Positions 49,254-64,000 of a stretch of 64,000 nucleotides of DNA are shown piece after piece; the first letter of the stretch is position 1; each line of letters starts with the position of its first letter. Location of the stretch: positions 720,220 to 784,219 of the forward strand of contig KB445800.1 of NCBI GenBank assembly GCA_000320605.2, in the 5' to 3' direction. The notes below the pieces were generated by a model. That model did not search any database. It saw only the letters and a list, made by a program, of their open reading frames with translations, and was not told the DNA's origin. Source of the stretch: Gelatoporia subvermispora B (taxonomy: Eukaryota > Basidiomycota > Agaricomycetes > Polyporales > Gelatoporiaceae). Both the position numbers and the translations under genes were made by a program.

Positions 49254-50860
49254 GTTCTAGCACTGTTCGCCCAAGCGCACTACAACGTCCGTTATATATT
49301 CACGCACATATTCCTCGAGCGGGTCCTGATGCTCATAGTCCGTGATCGGATATGACGAGTTACACCAGATTGTGAAACCGATGCAGGAGCTTTCAAGGGC
49401 ATCTGATACGGTTGTTGTCATTGTCATTGAATGATGCATTACCATCCCTATACTACCTGAATGGAGAGAAGTTGCATCCGTGCGAACTTCAGTTATCACA
49501 TCAGGAGATGCGCAAATCAATAAACCTTCCTTTTGTGCCCTTAAGACCATCCACATCCTCGGAAATGTTATTCTGATGAACAACGGCCAGATTTAACGTA
49601 AGTGTGATCGATGACACCTTCGTTGAAGGATGATGTAGTTTCAGCCTTCGAGAAGTTTGATACGGAATGGTGCGAGAGCAGCACGCAGAATCGTTTCGGT
49701 GTGAGACTCACAAGTATTGCTTGAAGAAGGCCCGCCTGTGACTTCTTTCTCAATGACTATCACAGACTTCGAAACGCTCGGCAGGGGCCGCACTACATCC
49801 CTGCGAAACACAAATCCCACTGGAGAAAGAAGACGGGAAAGAGCATCAGCATGTTCCCGCCACCGTGTCGCTGCCAGGTGCCGGCCCCTCAGAGGCCCTG
49901 TTGTGTCGACGCGGTGCGTGCTGCTGTTGAAAGCCTTGAACGATTTGACAGAAATTCTCTGTCAGTACGGATGTCACTTGCGTGTCGCGATGTTCCAGGT
50001 AGCCCACCTTGATCGATGTTATAAACAGCCGCCATACTTAGGCATTATCCCAGCAGTCGACTGGCACGTAGCGCAGGATATGTCGAAGGCAACGCGTTAC
50101 TCAAAAGGTGGCATGAGCAGCGCCGTACGGTGTTGGCGCTCGCACACAGCTCCGATGTCATCGTGGCAGACTGCCGCTGTTGTATTAGTTTCATGGGAGG
50201 ATCTCCCGCACGCTCCTCATTACGGCGCCACTGGAACCCAGGGAAGGAAATTGAACTGACTTCGAAAATCGCTTTCTGCGGACAGGCTGTGGTCAAAATG
50301 CATCATCGTGCGATCCGAGCGAGTTGAGTGCGAATCCCGTAAGGTGTTCTCGGCATTCGTGTACGAGCAAGCAGTTATTCGAACTTCCACCAATCCAAGC
50401 GGTGGCGTCGGACGATGTAGACTTGCGCTCCTCGAACCACGTGTTGGTTGCGGCAGCGAGACATCCCGACGAGAGTAGATTCCGAACTAACGTCCACGAT
50501 AAGCGCTTAATCTGGACGTAACTGAATGGTCATGTGAGCTTGCTCACAGTGAGCACTGCTCGCTGAAGAACCTTGAGACCAACGACTGCTATTTTTGTCC
50601 TACAGCGTTTGCTTATCCGTAGAGATTTTCACCACTGTCATGTTCCTGATGCTCAAGAATAGATCCGGTGATAGTACCAGCCACGAAGAGAGTCCAGTAT
50701 CAACCCGGATCGGACTGGACAGCCATTGCAAATGAACGTGTCGGCGTTTTCAGTCATTATAGTTTGATATCTGATTGCTACAGCGCATGACTCCCCACAA
50801 GTCAATAGACCTATAAACAGAGTCCGCCCATGGATCGACTGAGTGCACTTTGTCGCCACG
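49254..50860. other. Intergenic, divergent region
   Basis: 1.6 kb between the divergent starts of the ligase and the membrane-protein gene. A 180-codon frame (49717-50259) starts at a non-ATG codon and has no motif. No gene is supported. Confidence 0.35.
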
Positions 50861-52046
50861 ATGGCTTTCGGTCTCATCGAGGCCCGTATCTTAGGCTTGC
50901 TCATTTCCAGTTTCTTCCTTGGTGTCCACTTGACGACTACATGTGTGTGCGTTTGGGCCATTCTCGTATGGAATCCTGCGCGCGGAAGACGCGTTCATTG
51001 GGGATTTCTCGCCGCAACATTGATGATGGCAATTATCGGCACAGTCGATGTGTCGACAGACGGTGTTACCAATGTTCGCGTGTGGACAACTGGAAACCTG
51101 AAGTTGTTTACTGACGAGACCGTATGGATGAACTTGACGAAGGTGAGTACCTAGGCTGACACACGTTCGCAGGAAATCTCATACACTGTCACTCGCAGAA
51201 TGTAGACATCAGTCTCCGGTTACTCATAGGAGACGCTGTGCTTGTCAGTTGGTTGAGTTTGTCGCATATATGTATTGATTATCGTGCAGATCTACCGTTG
51301 CTGGATAGTGTACGAACGCAAGTGGTTAGCTGTCATCCCGTCGTTGCTCGTGTGGTTGGGCAACGTGACCGCCTCCATTATCCTGATCGTACGATCTGCG
51401 GATGCCGTGGGGATATCATCTGGAATCAACGCGCCGTCTCTCGTGCCCTGGACCACCGCAGAGCTGGCTCTGACTGTGGCTCTGAACACCATCACATGCT
51501 GTAAGTGCAACAGAATGCACTTGTCGTTATGAACATGAACAGCTGACGCAATACAGCACTCATCGTCTTCCGCATCTGGACTGTTAGTCGCTCTGTCAGG
51601 TCAATTGTAGCAGGCCCAGACAGGCTGTTGTATGCCATGCGCGTTCTCGTCGAGTCTGGAGGATTCTACGTGCTCAGCGCGACCATCACTCTTATCACTG
51701 TGTTGACGCGGAGCGCTGCCGTCTACATCACTGCTAACAGCGTAAGTGGAATCGTTATCTTCAGAACCGGCCGGAGTCTCTCATCGTTGTGCACTATCTT
51801 TAGCTCTGTCAGATAACGGCCATTTGCTTCAACTTGATTATCATCCGCTTCGATCGCAACCTTGCGAACAAGAGCCAGATTGCAACAATGTCTGCTTCAA
51901 GGAGCATTCCGATGAACTCTCTGAATCAAGGCAGCCGGGCCAAGTCTAGCACAACTCCACAGCGTTTTGTGGAGATCGAGGTGCAACGGGCGACTGCAAC
52001 GGATGCAGAGTCTCTCTCAGTAAACTCAAAGGCAGGCGAGCTTTGA
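50861..52046 (+). CDS. Seven-helix membrane protein of unknown function, copy 1
   Basis: A multi-spanning membrane protein from a family that, as far as I remember, is expanded in basidiomycetes and has no known function. The ATG at 50861 gives MAFGLIEARILGLLISSFFL. Helices follow in LTTTCVCVWAILV, GFLAATLMMAIIGTVDV, QIYRCWIVYERKWLAVIPSL, ASIILIVRS, VALNTITC, LIVFRIWTVSRSVRS, VESGGFYVLSATITLITVL and CFNLIIIRFDRN, and then a Ser-rich cytosolic tail ends at KAGEL. At least four introns are needed. Copy 2 at 59.3-60.5 kb is close to it block by block and on the other strand; copy 3 is broken. A role in the neighbouring metabolite locus (transport, sensing or resistance) is only a guess. Confidence 0.8.
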
Positions 52047-53586
52047 ACGACACCACGTTTTGTATTGTACTAGGTTTCTGGCCTTCATTGTGTACAGTCG
52101 GTAGACGATACTTCTCTATGCCCTCCTGTTGGTGAACGCCTCTGATCATTGATAGTATGTATTATTCTCGAGTGCCGATATGTAGCGTTAATTGGGTGTT
52201 ATTTTGTTTTCGCCAAATCGGTATGATCTGAAAGTCTGAATAGATTGTTCGGTGTGCCTACGGCATGCTCGAGAAACTGATGCCATCTTAGATACTTCCC
52301 TTCTGTCTCGGGAGGAGTTCTGCATTAGTGATGAGTGAATTGCATCTGCATATGCTTACTTCCTACAAATCAATGTCTTGCTAAGGCACAAGGCTGAGCT
52401 TGACGAGAGGGGATCGGGACGAGCAGGCGCGGATATTTCGGTGATTGCTGCCTGCAGATTGGCGCCATCGAGCTCCGATTGTGACCCTCAGAGAACTTGA
52501 CAAGGCTTCGCCCTGAACGTGATACTATTTGCCATCCTTCTCACGTAACTGCAGCTGAACCCACTTCTTGCCGCTAGTAATGATAGTGATGATCATGTTA
52601 CGCGCAGTGCTGTTGTTGCCGTTGTTGTTGAATTATCTGACATGCACACTAGACACGTGAGTTGATATCTCCTCATAATCATGTTTTTCGGCTCGGGATG
52701 ACTCCGGGTGCATGGCTTGTATCTACGTCTGCATTGTAATCTCTGTTCGGCGATGCCAAGCGGAATCAATAAAACTGCAGACCTCCGCACCCTATATGAC
52801 GGCTGCTATCTATCCTCGAAGTTCGATATCTATCTGTTGGGTGCTGTACAAGGATACCTGGCGTACACATAAAGCCGGTAAACGCGAGATTACATAGCCT
52901 CAATCAGAATATCCCACGAGCACTCTTTCTGCTTCGGAATTGCAAAGGGATCCAGGCATAAGTTATGCCCTCATGTCAAATGCTGATGTGAAGATGCACA
53001 TGGCAAATTCTGGAAGTTCACAGTCAGTGTTGTCATGGTCCTTTCCCGGCTAACTTCTCTCTATTCTCACTCTGTCCATGTACTCGGTGGCACTTCTTAT
53101 TTTCTGATGACGCCACCATTTGCTGAAAGCAGACAGAACTTCACAATGTAGCTCTGTTCTTCTATGACGACCTTCGCTGCTCAAACCCGCCACCATTGCC
53201 AATGTGTCTGCACCTATCACATCGAGTCTACTTCATGTGTGTCCTCAAGGCCACACATGGATTTCGTGATAGACAGATGACTGTTCTCGGGTATGCGAAG
53301 CTGTCTCAGATTCTCATTCAGCTTAAAGCGTCCACATCTCAACCATGGAACACTATCAGAATTCCTCCAGATGCGACTACCATAATGTTGGAGAGATATT
53401 CGGCTAAAAATTGAGATAGACCAAACTTTCGAAACATGTGACTAAGTCGTTCACTTTGGAGAGGCCTCTCCCGAGCTAAAATTTTGATAAGTGCCTTGAG
53501 ATATTACCAATATATATAGAGCACTGTACCAGATTCACCTCTCAGTCAGCCAAATTGCCTCGCTCAATCGCAGTATATTCGAGAAC
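52047..53586. other. Intergenic, no gene seen
   Basis: 1.5 kb upstream of the halogenase-like gene; it must contain its promoter. Short frames only, and a few GTTGTTG-type repeats near 52613. Confidence 0.4.
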
Positions 53587-55732
<2,146 letters not shown>

Positions 55733-56815
55733 ATACGCCTTAGCGATTGCTATCTTTTTGCTGTATATGGGCTGGAGCGTCCTGTACAAATATATCCCTT
55801 GACGAATTGTCCTGATACTAGGCCATCGAATACACTTTTTGCGATCTTATGACCATGACCCGAGATGTCACCCAGACAGGTTATGCATCTAAGAATTCTG
55901 TGAAGCAATTGCCATTGTCACCTACTCATACGTGCCGCAAATGAGGCACTATCGATTAGCTATATCAAAGGTCATTCCTACCAGGTTGCGGGACCCTGGT
56001 TCTCATCTGCGGGAACTGACAGATGGATCGCAGTACCTCCATAGACATGTCGACACTGCCGAAGAAAGATACCACAAAGCTGCCGTCAGCAAATGCACTT
56101 TTGTCAAGCCACTTCTCTGGCAAAGGCATATCAAGCCTCGGAAAGAGCCTCCGAGCCGGAATAATGCGACCGATAAACAGTTAGATCAACAGATGTAGAT
56201 GTCGCTGTGTTGCTGTGTGCGATGGGGCTCTCGATCACGTACTCAATAAGCTCGTCAAGGCTGCGCATGGTCGAGAATCCGAAAGGCCTAGCCAGCTAAC
56301 CCCTGCCGTTATCGACGGACCCGCGGCATGCAACGCTCGGTGATTGGGTATGTACCAATCAAGGTTGCATTGGGCCCCCTTTGGGATTCTGACTGTCTTC
56401 GATCACGTTCCTATTATGTGCCTGTCAACGTTTGCATTCGCAGTTGCGATCGGCTACGAAACTGATGCGAGTTGCAAGTCCTCCCGCGATCACACTGCTT
56501 GATACTTCATGAAACGTACCCGCGCTTACATCTACCATGCATCTTTTCAGGGATATGATGCTGCGGATCGTGGCATACTGCGAAACTATAGGCTAAGGAT
56601 GTGGGCGATCTGCAGCAGCCGACAGCATGCCATCCCATTCTCTGCCCGACGTTTACCGCGTGAAGAGAGTACAGCACCATACGTGTGCCAATCTTAGTGT
56701 GCATAGTTGGTGTATCACGGATTTTCGCGTAAATATCAACCTCCAAGAGTAAAAGTACAGCAGTATCAGACATCAGTCACATAGAACAGTTTGGTCTTTG
56801 CAGCACTTTCGAAGT
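55733..56815. other. Convergent intergenic, halogenase / O-methyltransferase
   Basis: 1.1 kb between two 3' ends. No coding feature was recognised. Confidence 0.45.
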
Positions 56816-58721
56816 TCAGATAGGCGAAGCAACTAAGCGAGGCCACCTTTCTCCACGTCCACAAACCACCCGCTCAAGCCTCCACCCTGCTTGCTTGAGC
56901 AATTCCCAGAAGTGCGGAATAGTGCGCTCCTGCGCATTGAAGTGCTCCATCACCTACATGACATGGCGTGAGCACGCTGTTCATAGGAGTCTGTACCTGG
57001 CTCTGTACTCACAAAGCAATCCGTGTTGTACTGGACAGAAGACACGATTCCATAATTCGGCAGGAGAGGCGAGGGTGCGTTCTGAGGTTCTGAGCCAGGG
57101 ATATCCATGTAACGACCCTCGGTGCGGCAGGCATATTGCACGATACTATCCGATACGATAAGTAGCGTCTCCGGGGCGGCCGCCTCGCGAAGCCGGCGTA
57201 AAATTTTGACTGCGTATGGGGTGGGCCAATTGTGCGTGATACCTCGTACAAAGAAGATTCGCGCGTTCTTAATTGGCTGCTCGTTGAAGAAGTCGTGTAC
57301 TGTATTGATGCATCAGCTCAGAGTAGATTATGGGGTGCCGAAATGAGATGTCCCACCTTGAAGAAGCACCTGGCCAGACTCAACCGCCTCCGGTCGGTTT
57401 GCTTTCCAAAACTGAGATAATATCTTGTCAGTGGCATAGATTGTTTTTGATACCTCCCACGTACTGCATGCGCGTCTGCAATGACAGGCTCGATGTCTTG
57501 CACCACGTATTTCAAATGCTTACATTCGTCGTATAGTACTTGCATGCTCGAGCCGACACCACCGCCGACATCTACAACTACACTTCCCTCCGGAAGCTCA
57601 CTCCATTCAAACCCTATACGGTTCACCAGTTAGCTTGTCGACTATTAACGAAAATGATTCTCACCGGTGAGAACCTCCCGTAGGCTACCAAGTTGATTGG
57701 TACCCGTCATGGCCGCGTCAAACCTCTTCCCTCGTGCTCTGTTCTCCGGACGGTGTAGCCACTCGTAGTACGGAAGCTCAGTCCCGAATGCACGATTGAA
57801 CGCCGTATCAGTATGGGACTCGGAACGAGCCGTGCGCGGGTCGGTGAGAGTTTCAGTGAGATATACGGCACTCTTCGACATATCGGCAACCCTACACACG
57901 GACACGAGATTAAATCACATCAGACGCGGAAAGAGATGTGCAACCTACATATCCACTAGTGCTGCAATACCAGTGGTTCCTTCGAATTTGTCATCAGGGC
58001 TGTTGAAGGGTGAGATCTGATCAACGAGGCATCGTTCAAGACTCAAACAGGTCATACTTCGCTTTGAGTTCTTGGAGCGTCTTGCGAGTATCCAGCGATG
58101 CCGAGATCCGATTATTGGAAAAGACATCGGGAGAGACCTCCTTGAAGACATGGTATGTGGCGAGAAGCCGCAGTAGCCGGGCTGTGAAGGAAGTTCACAG
58201 AATCAGCTGACCTCTTTTGGAGTAACATTACCTAGCTTGTGACTATCCATGTTGTTCTTTGCGGCAATTTCATCTGCATGCATCCCCTAGCAGACTCACA
58301 TCAGAATGAGATTGCAAAAACTAATAGATAGTTCACCATGCACCTGTGTCCCAGCATCTCGCAGTATTTCTGGCACATTTCCCGCCATCACAGCTCTCAG
58401 CGCAGCGTTGGGTTGGATCTAGCACATATCTTGTCAGTGCCCAATTTATCCCATAATCCAATCGACCAATAACGGAATCAGACACACATGGCCCACAATA
58501 GTTCCCGCAAATTGGCCCGGAGGCTGCAGTGTTGCTATGAGCTGGTGCGCTGCCGCGATAACTGCCATCGTGTCGCCGAACACCGACTGGCGGACTGCTT
58601 CGCCGGCGAGTGAAAAGGGGTCATCGAGGGTTGGGAACTTGGTCCCTCTCTCAGCGCACTTGGTTTGGATGGTGGCGACACCACGAGAAATGATACTAGC
58701 GAGCGTTTCGAGATCGGCCAT
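56816..58721 (-). CDS. SAM-dependent O-methyltransferase
   Basis: A class-2 O-methyltransferase, the type that methylates phenolic or carboxylic oxygens of small molecules. The ATG at 58721 gives MADLETLASIISRGVATIQT. An N-terminal helical (dimerisation-like) region follows in several exons, including LFRALRLLATYH-type sequence near 58180-58130 and a hydrophobic segment near 57960. The SAM site is VVDVGGGVGSSMQVL near 57590-57540, followed by QDIEPVIADAHA. Later blocks are the HDFF-like and RGITHNWPTPYAVKILRRL segments near 57230-57170. The end is VMEHFNAQERTIPHFWELLK then WRLERVV, with a TGA at 56818-56816. About ten exons and 450 residues are likely; many exon edges are uncertain. It could methylate the halogenated phenol of this locus; I infer this from position only. 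Confidence 0.82.
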
Positions 58722-59338
58722 GACCAGTCCTGGCGTATAGGGATGAAGATGGAGTCAACAGAGGGTATTGCGGTCCGTCCATGGGAGGGCCTTTAAGTTG
58801 AGATGATATACCACTAGTTGTTTCGGCCATCTGAAGCTGTCAAGAACCGGGACCACCTGAGCGATGGACTACAACACCGGGTCAGAGATGCTGGAAGGAG
58901 ACTATTTCTATTCTAGGTTGCTTATGTGGCAGCCTAGGGCTATGGCGCCAATTGAGGAGGAAAGCGCCAAATTAAACGGTCTTCCACCGATAGAGCCCCA
59001 TGAGATATGTTCCCATGTATATACACGGAGCCAATAAGCGGAGTAGGAAGAGCCCGCTCTGTGTACGTTACGTTCGATGTCGAGTGCCGTTCACACTCTC
59101 AGAGCGGTCGCTGCATCTTTTTGTGCCTACACTCGACCTCGGGATATGCCCGAAGGGTTCACTTCTCAGCGCACTCTGGTGTTACAATGTATACTACTAC
59201 ATACAATAAATATCATGGTTACCCAAGCTGGTATGCAGCAGCTACAACATGAGATCGAGAACTTTGGACTGAGACATCCGCAATGGCGTACACATGGAGG
59301 GGCGCATAGATCGAGCGTATGGAGACAGGATGGGCCAT
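58722..59338. other. Intergenic
   Basis: Upstream of the O-methyltransferase and downstream of membrane-protein copy 2. No gene was seen; the methyltransferase promoter must be here. Confidence 0.45.
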
Positions 59339-60547
59339 CTAGGCAGCGCTCCATTCAGTGTCTTTGAGACTTCCAGCCTTGAAGTCTCCAGAGAAGCTAG
59401 TATCTACCTCCATGTTGCGCGATACCGCTATTTCCACATGCTGCGCGCCTTGACCTACGCTTGTGGGTGCGCGGGTGGAGGATGGTGCTAGCGAGCTCAG
59501 CGGTATGACTTTCGAATTGATTACTGTCTCAACCTCGGTTTTACTTGCGAGGTTCCTGTCGAAACGGATGATGATCAAATTGAAGCATATGGCAGTGATT
59601 TGGACGAGCTGTCCACTTCCGTCAGTCACATTATTCGGTCAAGAGAGAGGACACGCTCACGGAGTTGGCAGTGATATAGACTGCGGCATTCCGCGTGAGC
59701 ACGGTTATGAGCGTTATCGTCGCAGTCAACGCGTATATTCCACCAGATTCGACGATAACGCGAATCGCATAGAGTAACCTGTCCTGTCGTCTTCCAGCTA
59801 TGTAGGCCCTAACCAAGCGGCTGACGGTCCAAATGCGATACACAATTAGTGCTAAAAGAGTGTCAGCAATATTTCGATAAATGAGTCAATAGACACACAA
59901 GACGTCAGTGTGTTGAGTGCCACAGTAAGCGCCTGCTGTGCAGCTGTCTCGGGCACCAGAGATGGCGAGTTGATGCCAGATGAGTTGTTGACCGCGACTA
60001 CGGATCGCACGAGAAGAATCACGGTGGCCACCAGATTACCGACCCAGAGAAGTAGCGACGGTGCCACCATAAGCAGCCTGTACTCATAGACTATCCAACA
60101 CCGATAAATCTAGCATGGAGCATCAGACTGTCATTTTCGAAAATAAGCAACTGAGATGACTTGCGAGTACGGCATCTCCGATGAGCAGCTGGAGGCTGAT
60201 CATAATATTCTGCACCGAACATTAATGAGTATTCCATCCGAAGACGCGATGCGGAGGATACATACCCCGAACAGGCTCTCCCACGAGGACTCATCGATGT
60301 ACAACATGACATCCCCGGTTGTCCACACGCGGACATTGACGAATCCGTCTACCGCCACACCGAGTGTACCGATGATCGCCATCGTCACCGTTACCGTGAA
60401 AAAGGCCCAGTTGATGCGCCGCCCCTGCGCTGGATTGCGGACGAGCAGTGCCCACAGGCATATCGTCGTAGTCGTGAGGTGCGCCCCGAGGAAGAAGCTC
60501 GAAAACAGCAGCGCAAGGATGCGCGCCTCGATAAGCCCGAACGCCAT
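59339..60547 (-). CDS. Seven-helix membrane protein of unknown function, copy 2
   Basis: Paralogue of the gene at 50.9 kb. The ATG at 60547 gives MAFGLIEARILALLFSSFFL, differing at three of the first 20 residues from copy 1. Matching helices are LLMVAPSLLLWVGNLVAT, VALNTLTS, IVYRIWTVSRLVRAYIAG, VESGGIYALTATITLITVL and CFNLIIIRFDRNLASK. The Ser/Thr-rich tail ends in KDTEWSAA and a TAG at 59341-59339. Introns sit at the same places as in copy 1, so duplication was at the DNA level. It is close downstream of, and in the same direction as, the broken copy 3. Confidence 0.8.
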
Positions 60548-61589
60548 TGCTACTGCGGGTGCGCAGCTTGCCCGGTGTGTGTTCGTTCTCGTTTATACGA
60601 ACCACTCTACGACTTCTTCGACGAGAACAACTGAACTTATTTAGAGGAAGCTGGTGAGCAGTGCGTTCATTCACCATATGAACTATTATTGAGAGCTAAC
60701 AACCATGAGTGAAATGTATGAAACGCGCTTAGAGGGGTCGCAACGCAGGGACGGTGCGAGAATCTCGACCAGTATGGATTGGGCTCCATGGACAACCCGG
60801 GATGATCAACCATGACCATCGTCGTGGCGCGCGATGCTATACAAGTGGACAGCAACCGGCGCTGTTCGTCTGTGAACTATTATCGCAGACAAGGAATGCA
60901 AGGCAGTGGGCTCCTAACAATCGGAAGACGGTGGCAATATACGTGCGCAGCTATCGAGAAGGCGCACGTTATTGGACTCATGGTGGGCATGGGATCGGCA
61001 TGAGATTCGCTGCGACCTGATCATCAGTCAGATGCAGGACGAAGGGCGCCAGTATGAGCTCATGTTCTGGTACTTGGCGGCGCGCGCGAAAGGGGTCCAG
61101 GGTTCTGAGATGACAGCGGCGATGCGAGCCCCAGGTAGGGTGTAGGATGCCATGCTGAATAAGAATCAGCTCCTTTAGATCTTCTCGGGGGTCACGCTGG
61201 ACGGGCGGGGCTGTTCAGTCTTACACGCTATAGAAGCCCCAGCTCACCTCATGTCTGCAGGAGCCACAGATAGAATACATCATTGAAACGGCACGATGCC
61301 TGTCAACGTAAATTCACTGCACACGTCATGTCTGCGGTTGCCCGAGGCGCGCTATAGTAGGACTTGTCAACGGGTGACAGATCATGTGACCTACTTCAGA
61401 ACTATGGCCACAATCTGCTCGAGACGGTCACAGGCGGGTTACGGCGGGGTGGAAGTCAATGGCACATTCAGGAGGTGATGAGCCGGGAGATCGTGGCGTA
61501 TGTGCAATCCGGGTGCCTGAGATCATCAAACGATTGATTGTCTAAATCCGCCTTCCAGTTCCGGGAGCCCAGTGTGTCCACCAGACACG
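60548..61589. other. Intergenic, no gene seen
   Basis: About 1 kb between copy 2 and the broken copy 3 of the membrane-protein gene. Short frames without motifs. Confidence 0.4.
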
Positions 61590-62190
61590 ACTACCGTCGG
61601 TTGCCGTGTGTGGGTGGACAGATGCACTCGCGCAGTTCGCGGTGATATAGACAGCGGCGCTCCGGACGAGCACGATGATGAGCGTGGCGGCGGCGGCGGC
61701 ATAGGCTCCGCCCGACCCGACGAGAACGCGTATCGCCTACATCATTCTCTCATGCCGGCCCGCTATGACTGCCCTGACAGAGCGGTTGGCGATCCAAATG
61801 CGGTCGACTATCAGACCTGTGGATGCTATTAGTGGAACTACCCCATTCGAAGTGGATCGGCGTACAAGACGTGAATACGTTGAGTGCCACAGTCAGAGTT
61901 TGTTGGGCGGCAGTTTGGGGGACGAGAAACGGCGCGTTAATGCCAGATACTACTAGGATAGTCCAGTCACGCTGTCTACTACGGATTGGACTACAAGAAA
62001 GATGGTCGCTGCGAGACTCTCTAGCCACAGCATCATTGATGGGACAATCGTAGGCCATTTTCGATCGTAGACAACCCAATGCCTGTGAATGTGCATACGT
62101 GTCAGGAATGAACGCGCACAAAGCTCTGTAAGCACTAGCGAGGACGGCATCTCCAACGAGTAGCTGAAGGCTGATGCCTATATTCTACAA
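61590..62190 (-). pseudogene. Broken third copy of the seven-helix membrane-protein gene
   Basis: Minus-strand blocks match the other two copies in order: HWVVYDRKWPTIVPSM near 62070, VVSGINAPFLVPQTAAQQ with TLTVALNVFTSC near 61950-61870, VDRIWIANRSVRAVIAGRHE near 61790, and AIRVLVGSGGAYAAAAATLI near 61730-61670. The TAC codon expected before AIRVLV reads TAG (about 61741-61739), an in-frame stop. The N-terminal part is missing or unrecognisable. The segment 61650-61720 is noticeably GC-rich compared with the other two copies. It cannot encode a complete protein. Confidence 0.8.
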
Positions 62191-63165
62191 CAGATAGAGA
62201 TTTGAAGGTGCCCGTCGCTCGAGCGCATTTCTTCGGGCCCATGACAATTCCCGAGGCAACGGGGGCAACGGGCAACGATTATTCAACAACTCGTTACCGA
62301 TATCAGTTTATCCTTCAGACTCCACAAAATGGAACGTTCACAGTTATTTGCTTTGAGAACCAAGATGAAACGTGTAGGGCGGTATAACATGAGAAGCAGT
62401 GGCTTGGAAATTGCTCACCTCGACCGTTAGGACTCAGAAAATTGTACCAGGAAGGTCATATTGCCCTTGAAGAGGACTACATCGTGCTGTCAGGAGTTCG
62501 TTGCACAAGAAAGTCTTTCCAGGACCTCTGCGAGATGCTTCATGAGTAACACTCTGTTGGAGTTGACTTTGGGCTGACGATGACGGTTTCGAGCGCGCGC
62601 TCTCCCGCGATGCGGTATTATGACTTCCCATACATGGATATATCGGCAACTTCCGTCTGACCGCCGCTTGACCGCCGCTGTGGCTCCGGTATTCTTCTCT
62701 TTGGTTGTCGACTGAAGTACTGAAGTCTGCCCACTGATTTCTTTGGGAGAGACGCACACACGGCTGCAATCATTCTCAAAGTCTGGTCTCAAATCCTCCT
62801 AGATCAACATTACTTTTGCATCCGGAGCATGAAGACGTGAGAGACACACACCCGAAACATTCGTGGCAGACGCCGCGGGGCGCCTTCCCTGCCTCGCGGT
62901 TTAGCTACATTCTATCGTGCATCTCCAATTCCGCCGCACGAACTCTGATATGTACGCAAATAGCTGCGAGTACCGCAATTGGCCAATGCGGACCGGCCGG
63001 ACGTGCAGACACACCCTTAGCAGGTGTATGGGTGACACACCTACTGTGGCCTACGCAGATTGCTCCGCGCCGCATCCTGAAGGCCTGATCCTTGGCGGCT
63101 CGAATTCTGCTCTGGTTGAGCCCCAGGTCTTTCCAAATTCCTACTGAGGCTACCAGAATCTTGAG
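62191..63165. other. Intergenic, upstream of the MFS exporter
   Basis: No coding feature was recognised. It includes the exporter's promoter. Frames at 62434-62792 on the minus strand are Arg/Ser-rich without motifs. Confidence 0.4.
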
Positions 63166-64000
63166 ATGAGTACATCTTCCCCCCAGAGTGTACCACCAGC
63201 GGGTGCGGCTGGAAGTGTTCAGGTCGTTGAGGCCAGCGGTAGCAACTCCGCGTTGACCGCAACTGGGAATGATACGAACGCTCTTTCAAAGGTCGATGTA
63301 GTCGAAAAATTACAATCAGAGGGTGGCGAAGATGAGGGGCCCAAGCAGGACGCAAGGTTCTGGCTCGTCTACGTCGCGATTTGCACTGCGCTCCTGTTAG
63401 CTGCTCTGGACATCGTACGTTACTCTGAAGTGCTCGGAGCTTCACCTCGACCTTACCTTCCACCTCAGACATCCGTATCAACCGCTGCACCAACGATCGT
63501 TAGTCAACTACATGGTGAAGACTTCACATGGGTGTCCACAGCGTACACTCTCGCGTCCGCCGCCTGTCTTCCTATGAGTGGCAAGCTCGCGCAGATATTC
63601 GGACGGAGGTCGACCATGCTCGGGGCGCTGCTCATCTTTGCAGTGGGGTCTGCGGTGTCTGGGGCGGCGAAGAGCATGACAATGCTGATTGTGGGTAGAG
63701 GTACGGTTCTACCTTGGCACGTCTTAAATGTCTCGCATGACGTCGTGTAGCTATCCAGGGCGTTGGAGGCGGAGGAATCCAGTCGTTGACAAACATCATC
63801 ACTGCCGACCTGGTCCCGCTGAGCAAGCGCGGCAAGTTCATAGCTATCACTACGATGTGAGCCCGCGCTGAAGATTGTTACGACCTTGACTGACAACAGA
63901 CTCGTAGGATGTTTGCTATAGGTTCTCTTACTGGACCATTCATCGCTGGAGGCCTCGCTCAGGACGCTACATGGCGCTGGCTGTTCTGTGAGTGTGTTAG
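63166..64000 (+). CDS. MFS drug:H+ antiporter (DHA2-like), 5' part only
   Basis: This exporter belongs to the 14-helix drug:proton antiporter group of the MFS, often found in fungal metabolite clusters for self-protection. The ATG at 63166 is followed by a hydrophilic cytosolic tail of about 60 residues. The first helix is FWLVYVAICTALLLAALDI, then after an intron SVSTAAPTIVSQLHGED and FTWVSTAYTLASAACLPMSG. The loop motif KLAQIFGRRSTMLGA follows, then the helix RAIQGVGGGGIQSLTNIITA-like region across an intron, and IGSLTGPFIAGGLAQDATWR. The sequence stops inside or at the donor of the next intron (TTCTGTGAGTGTG). The remaining roughly two thirds lies beyond the window. It reads away from the cluster core. 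Confidence 0.88.

Noticed and set aside
49717..50259. 180-codon plus-strand frame
   Set aside because: Non-ATG start, no motif, and unlikely composition.

Overview
The window is nuclear DNA from a filamentous basidiomycete fungus, most likely an Agaricomycete. Genes carry many short GT-AG introns, mostly 45-70 nt. The gene set fits: fungal ERG6 and RAD52, a fused CYP505-type P450-reductase, an Rrm4-type RNA-binding protein, a Mad3 without a kinase domain, an agaricomycete-type Helitron, and a membrane-protein family I associate with basidiomycetes. Because of the introns, almost every gene appears as exon blocks. Coordinates below span first to last coding base; exons are listed where I could join them in phase.

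Layout. 1-7.6 kb: repeat-rich DNA and a decaying Helitron whose Rep-helicase gene has in-frame stops. 8.1-10.2 kb: a short-chain dehydrogenase and a truncated aldehyde-dehydrogenase copy. 10.3-17 kb: a small hypothetical gene, an Afi1-like DENN protein (+) and RAD52 (-), convergent. 17-20 kb: gene-poor, with a perfect 21-bp hairpin and a broken unrecognised gene. 20-40 kb: mostly housekeeping: self-sufficient P450 (-), ERG6 (-), Rrm4-like protein (-), an organic-anion MFS permease (-), MAD3 (+), AIP1 (+) and NAC beta (-).

40.9-64 kb is an accessory region that reads like a specialised-metabolite locus: aldehyde dehydrogenase (+), phenylalanine ammonia-lyase (-), acyl-CoA-ligase-type AMP-binding enzyme (-), flavin-dependent halogenase-like enzyme (+), O-methyltransferase (-) and a DHA2-type MFS exporter (+, running off the window). 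Three related seven-helix membrane-protein genes, one broken, are interspersed. A plausible route is Phe to cinnamate, CoA activation, oxidation of an aryl aldehyde, halogenation, O-methylation and export. The product is inferred, and no polyketide synthase is present in the window.

Points worth a second look: the halogenase/PAL locus; a Mad3 with seven ABBA-like motifs, two of them bracketing the second KEN box; a 17-nt micro-exon inside RRM3 of the Rrm4-like gene; repeats inside the last ERG6 intron; TGA stops in the Helitron consistent with C-to-T decay; and duplicated ALDH and membrane-protein genes.
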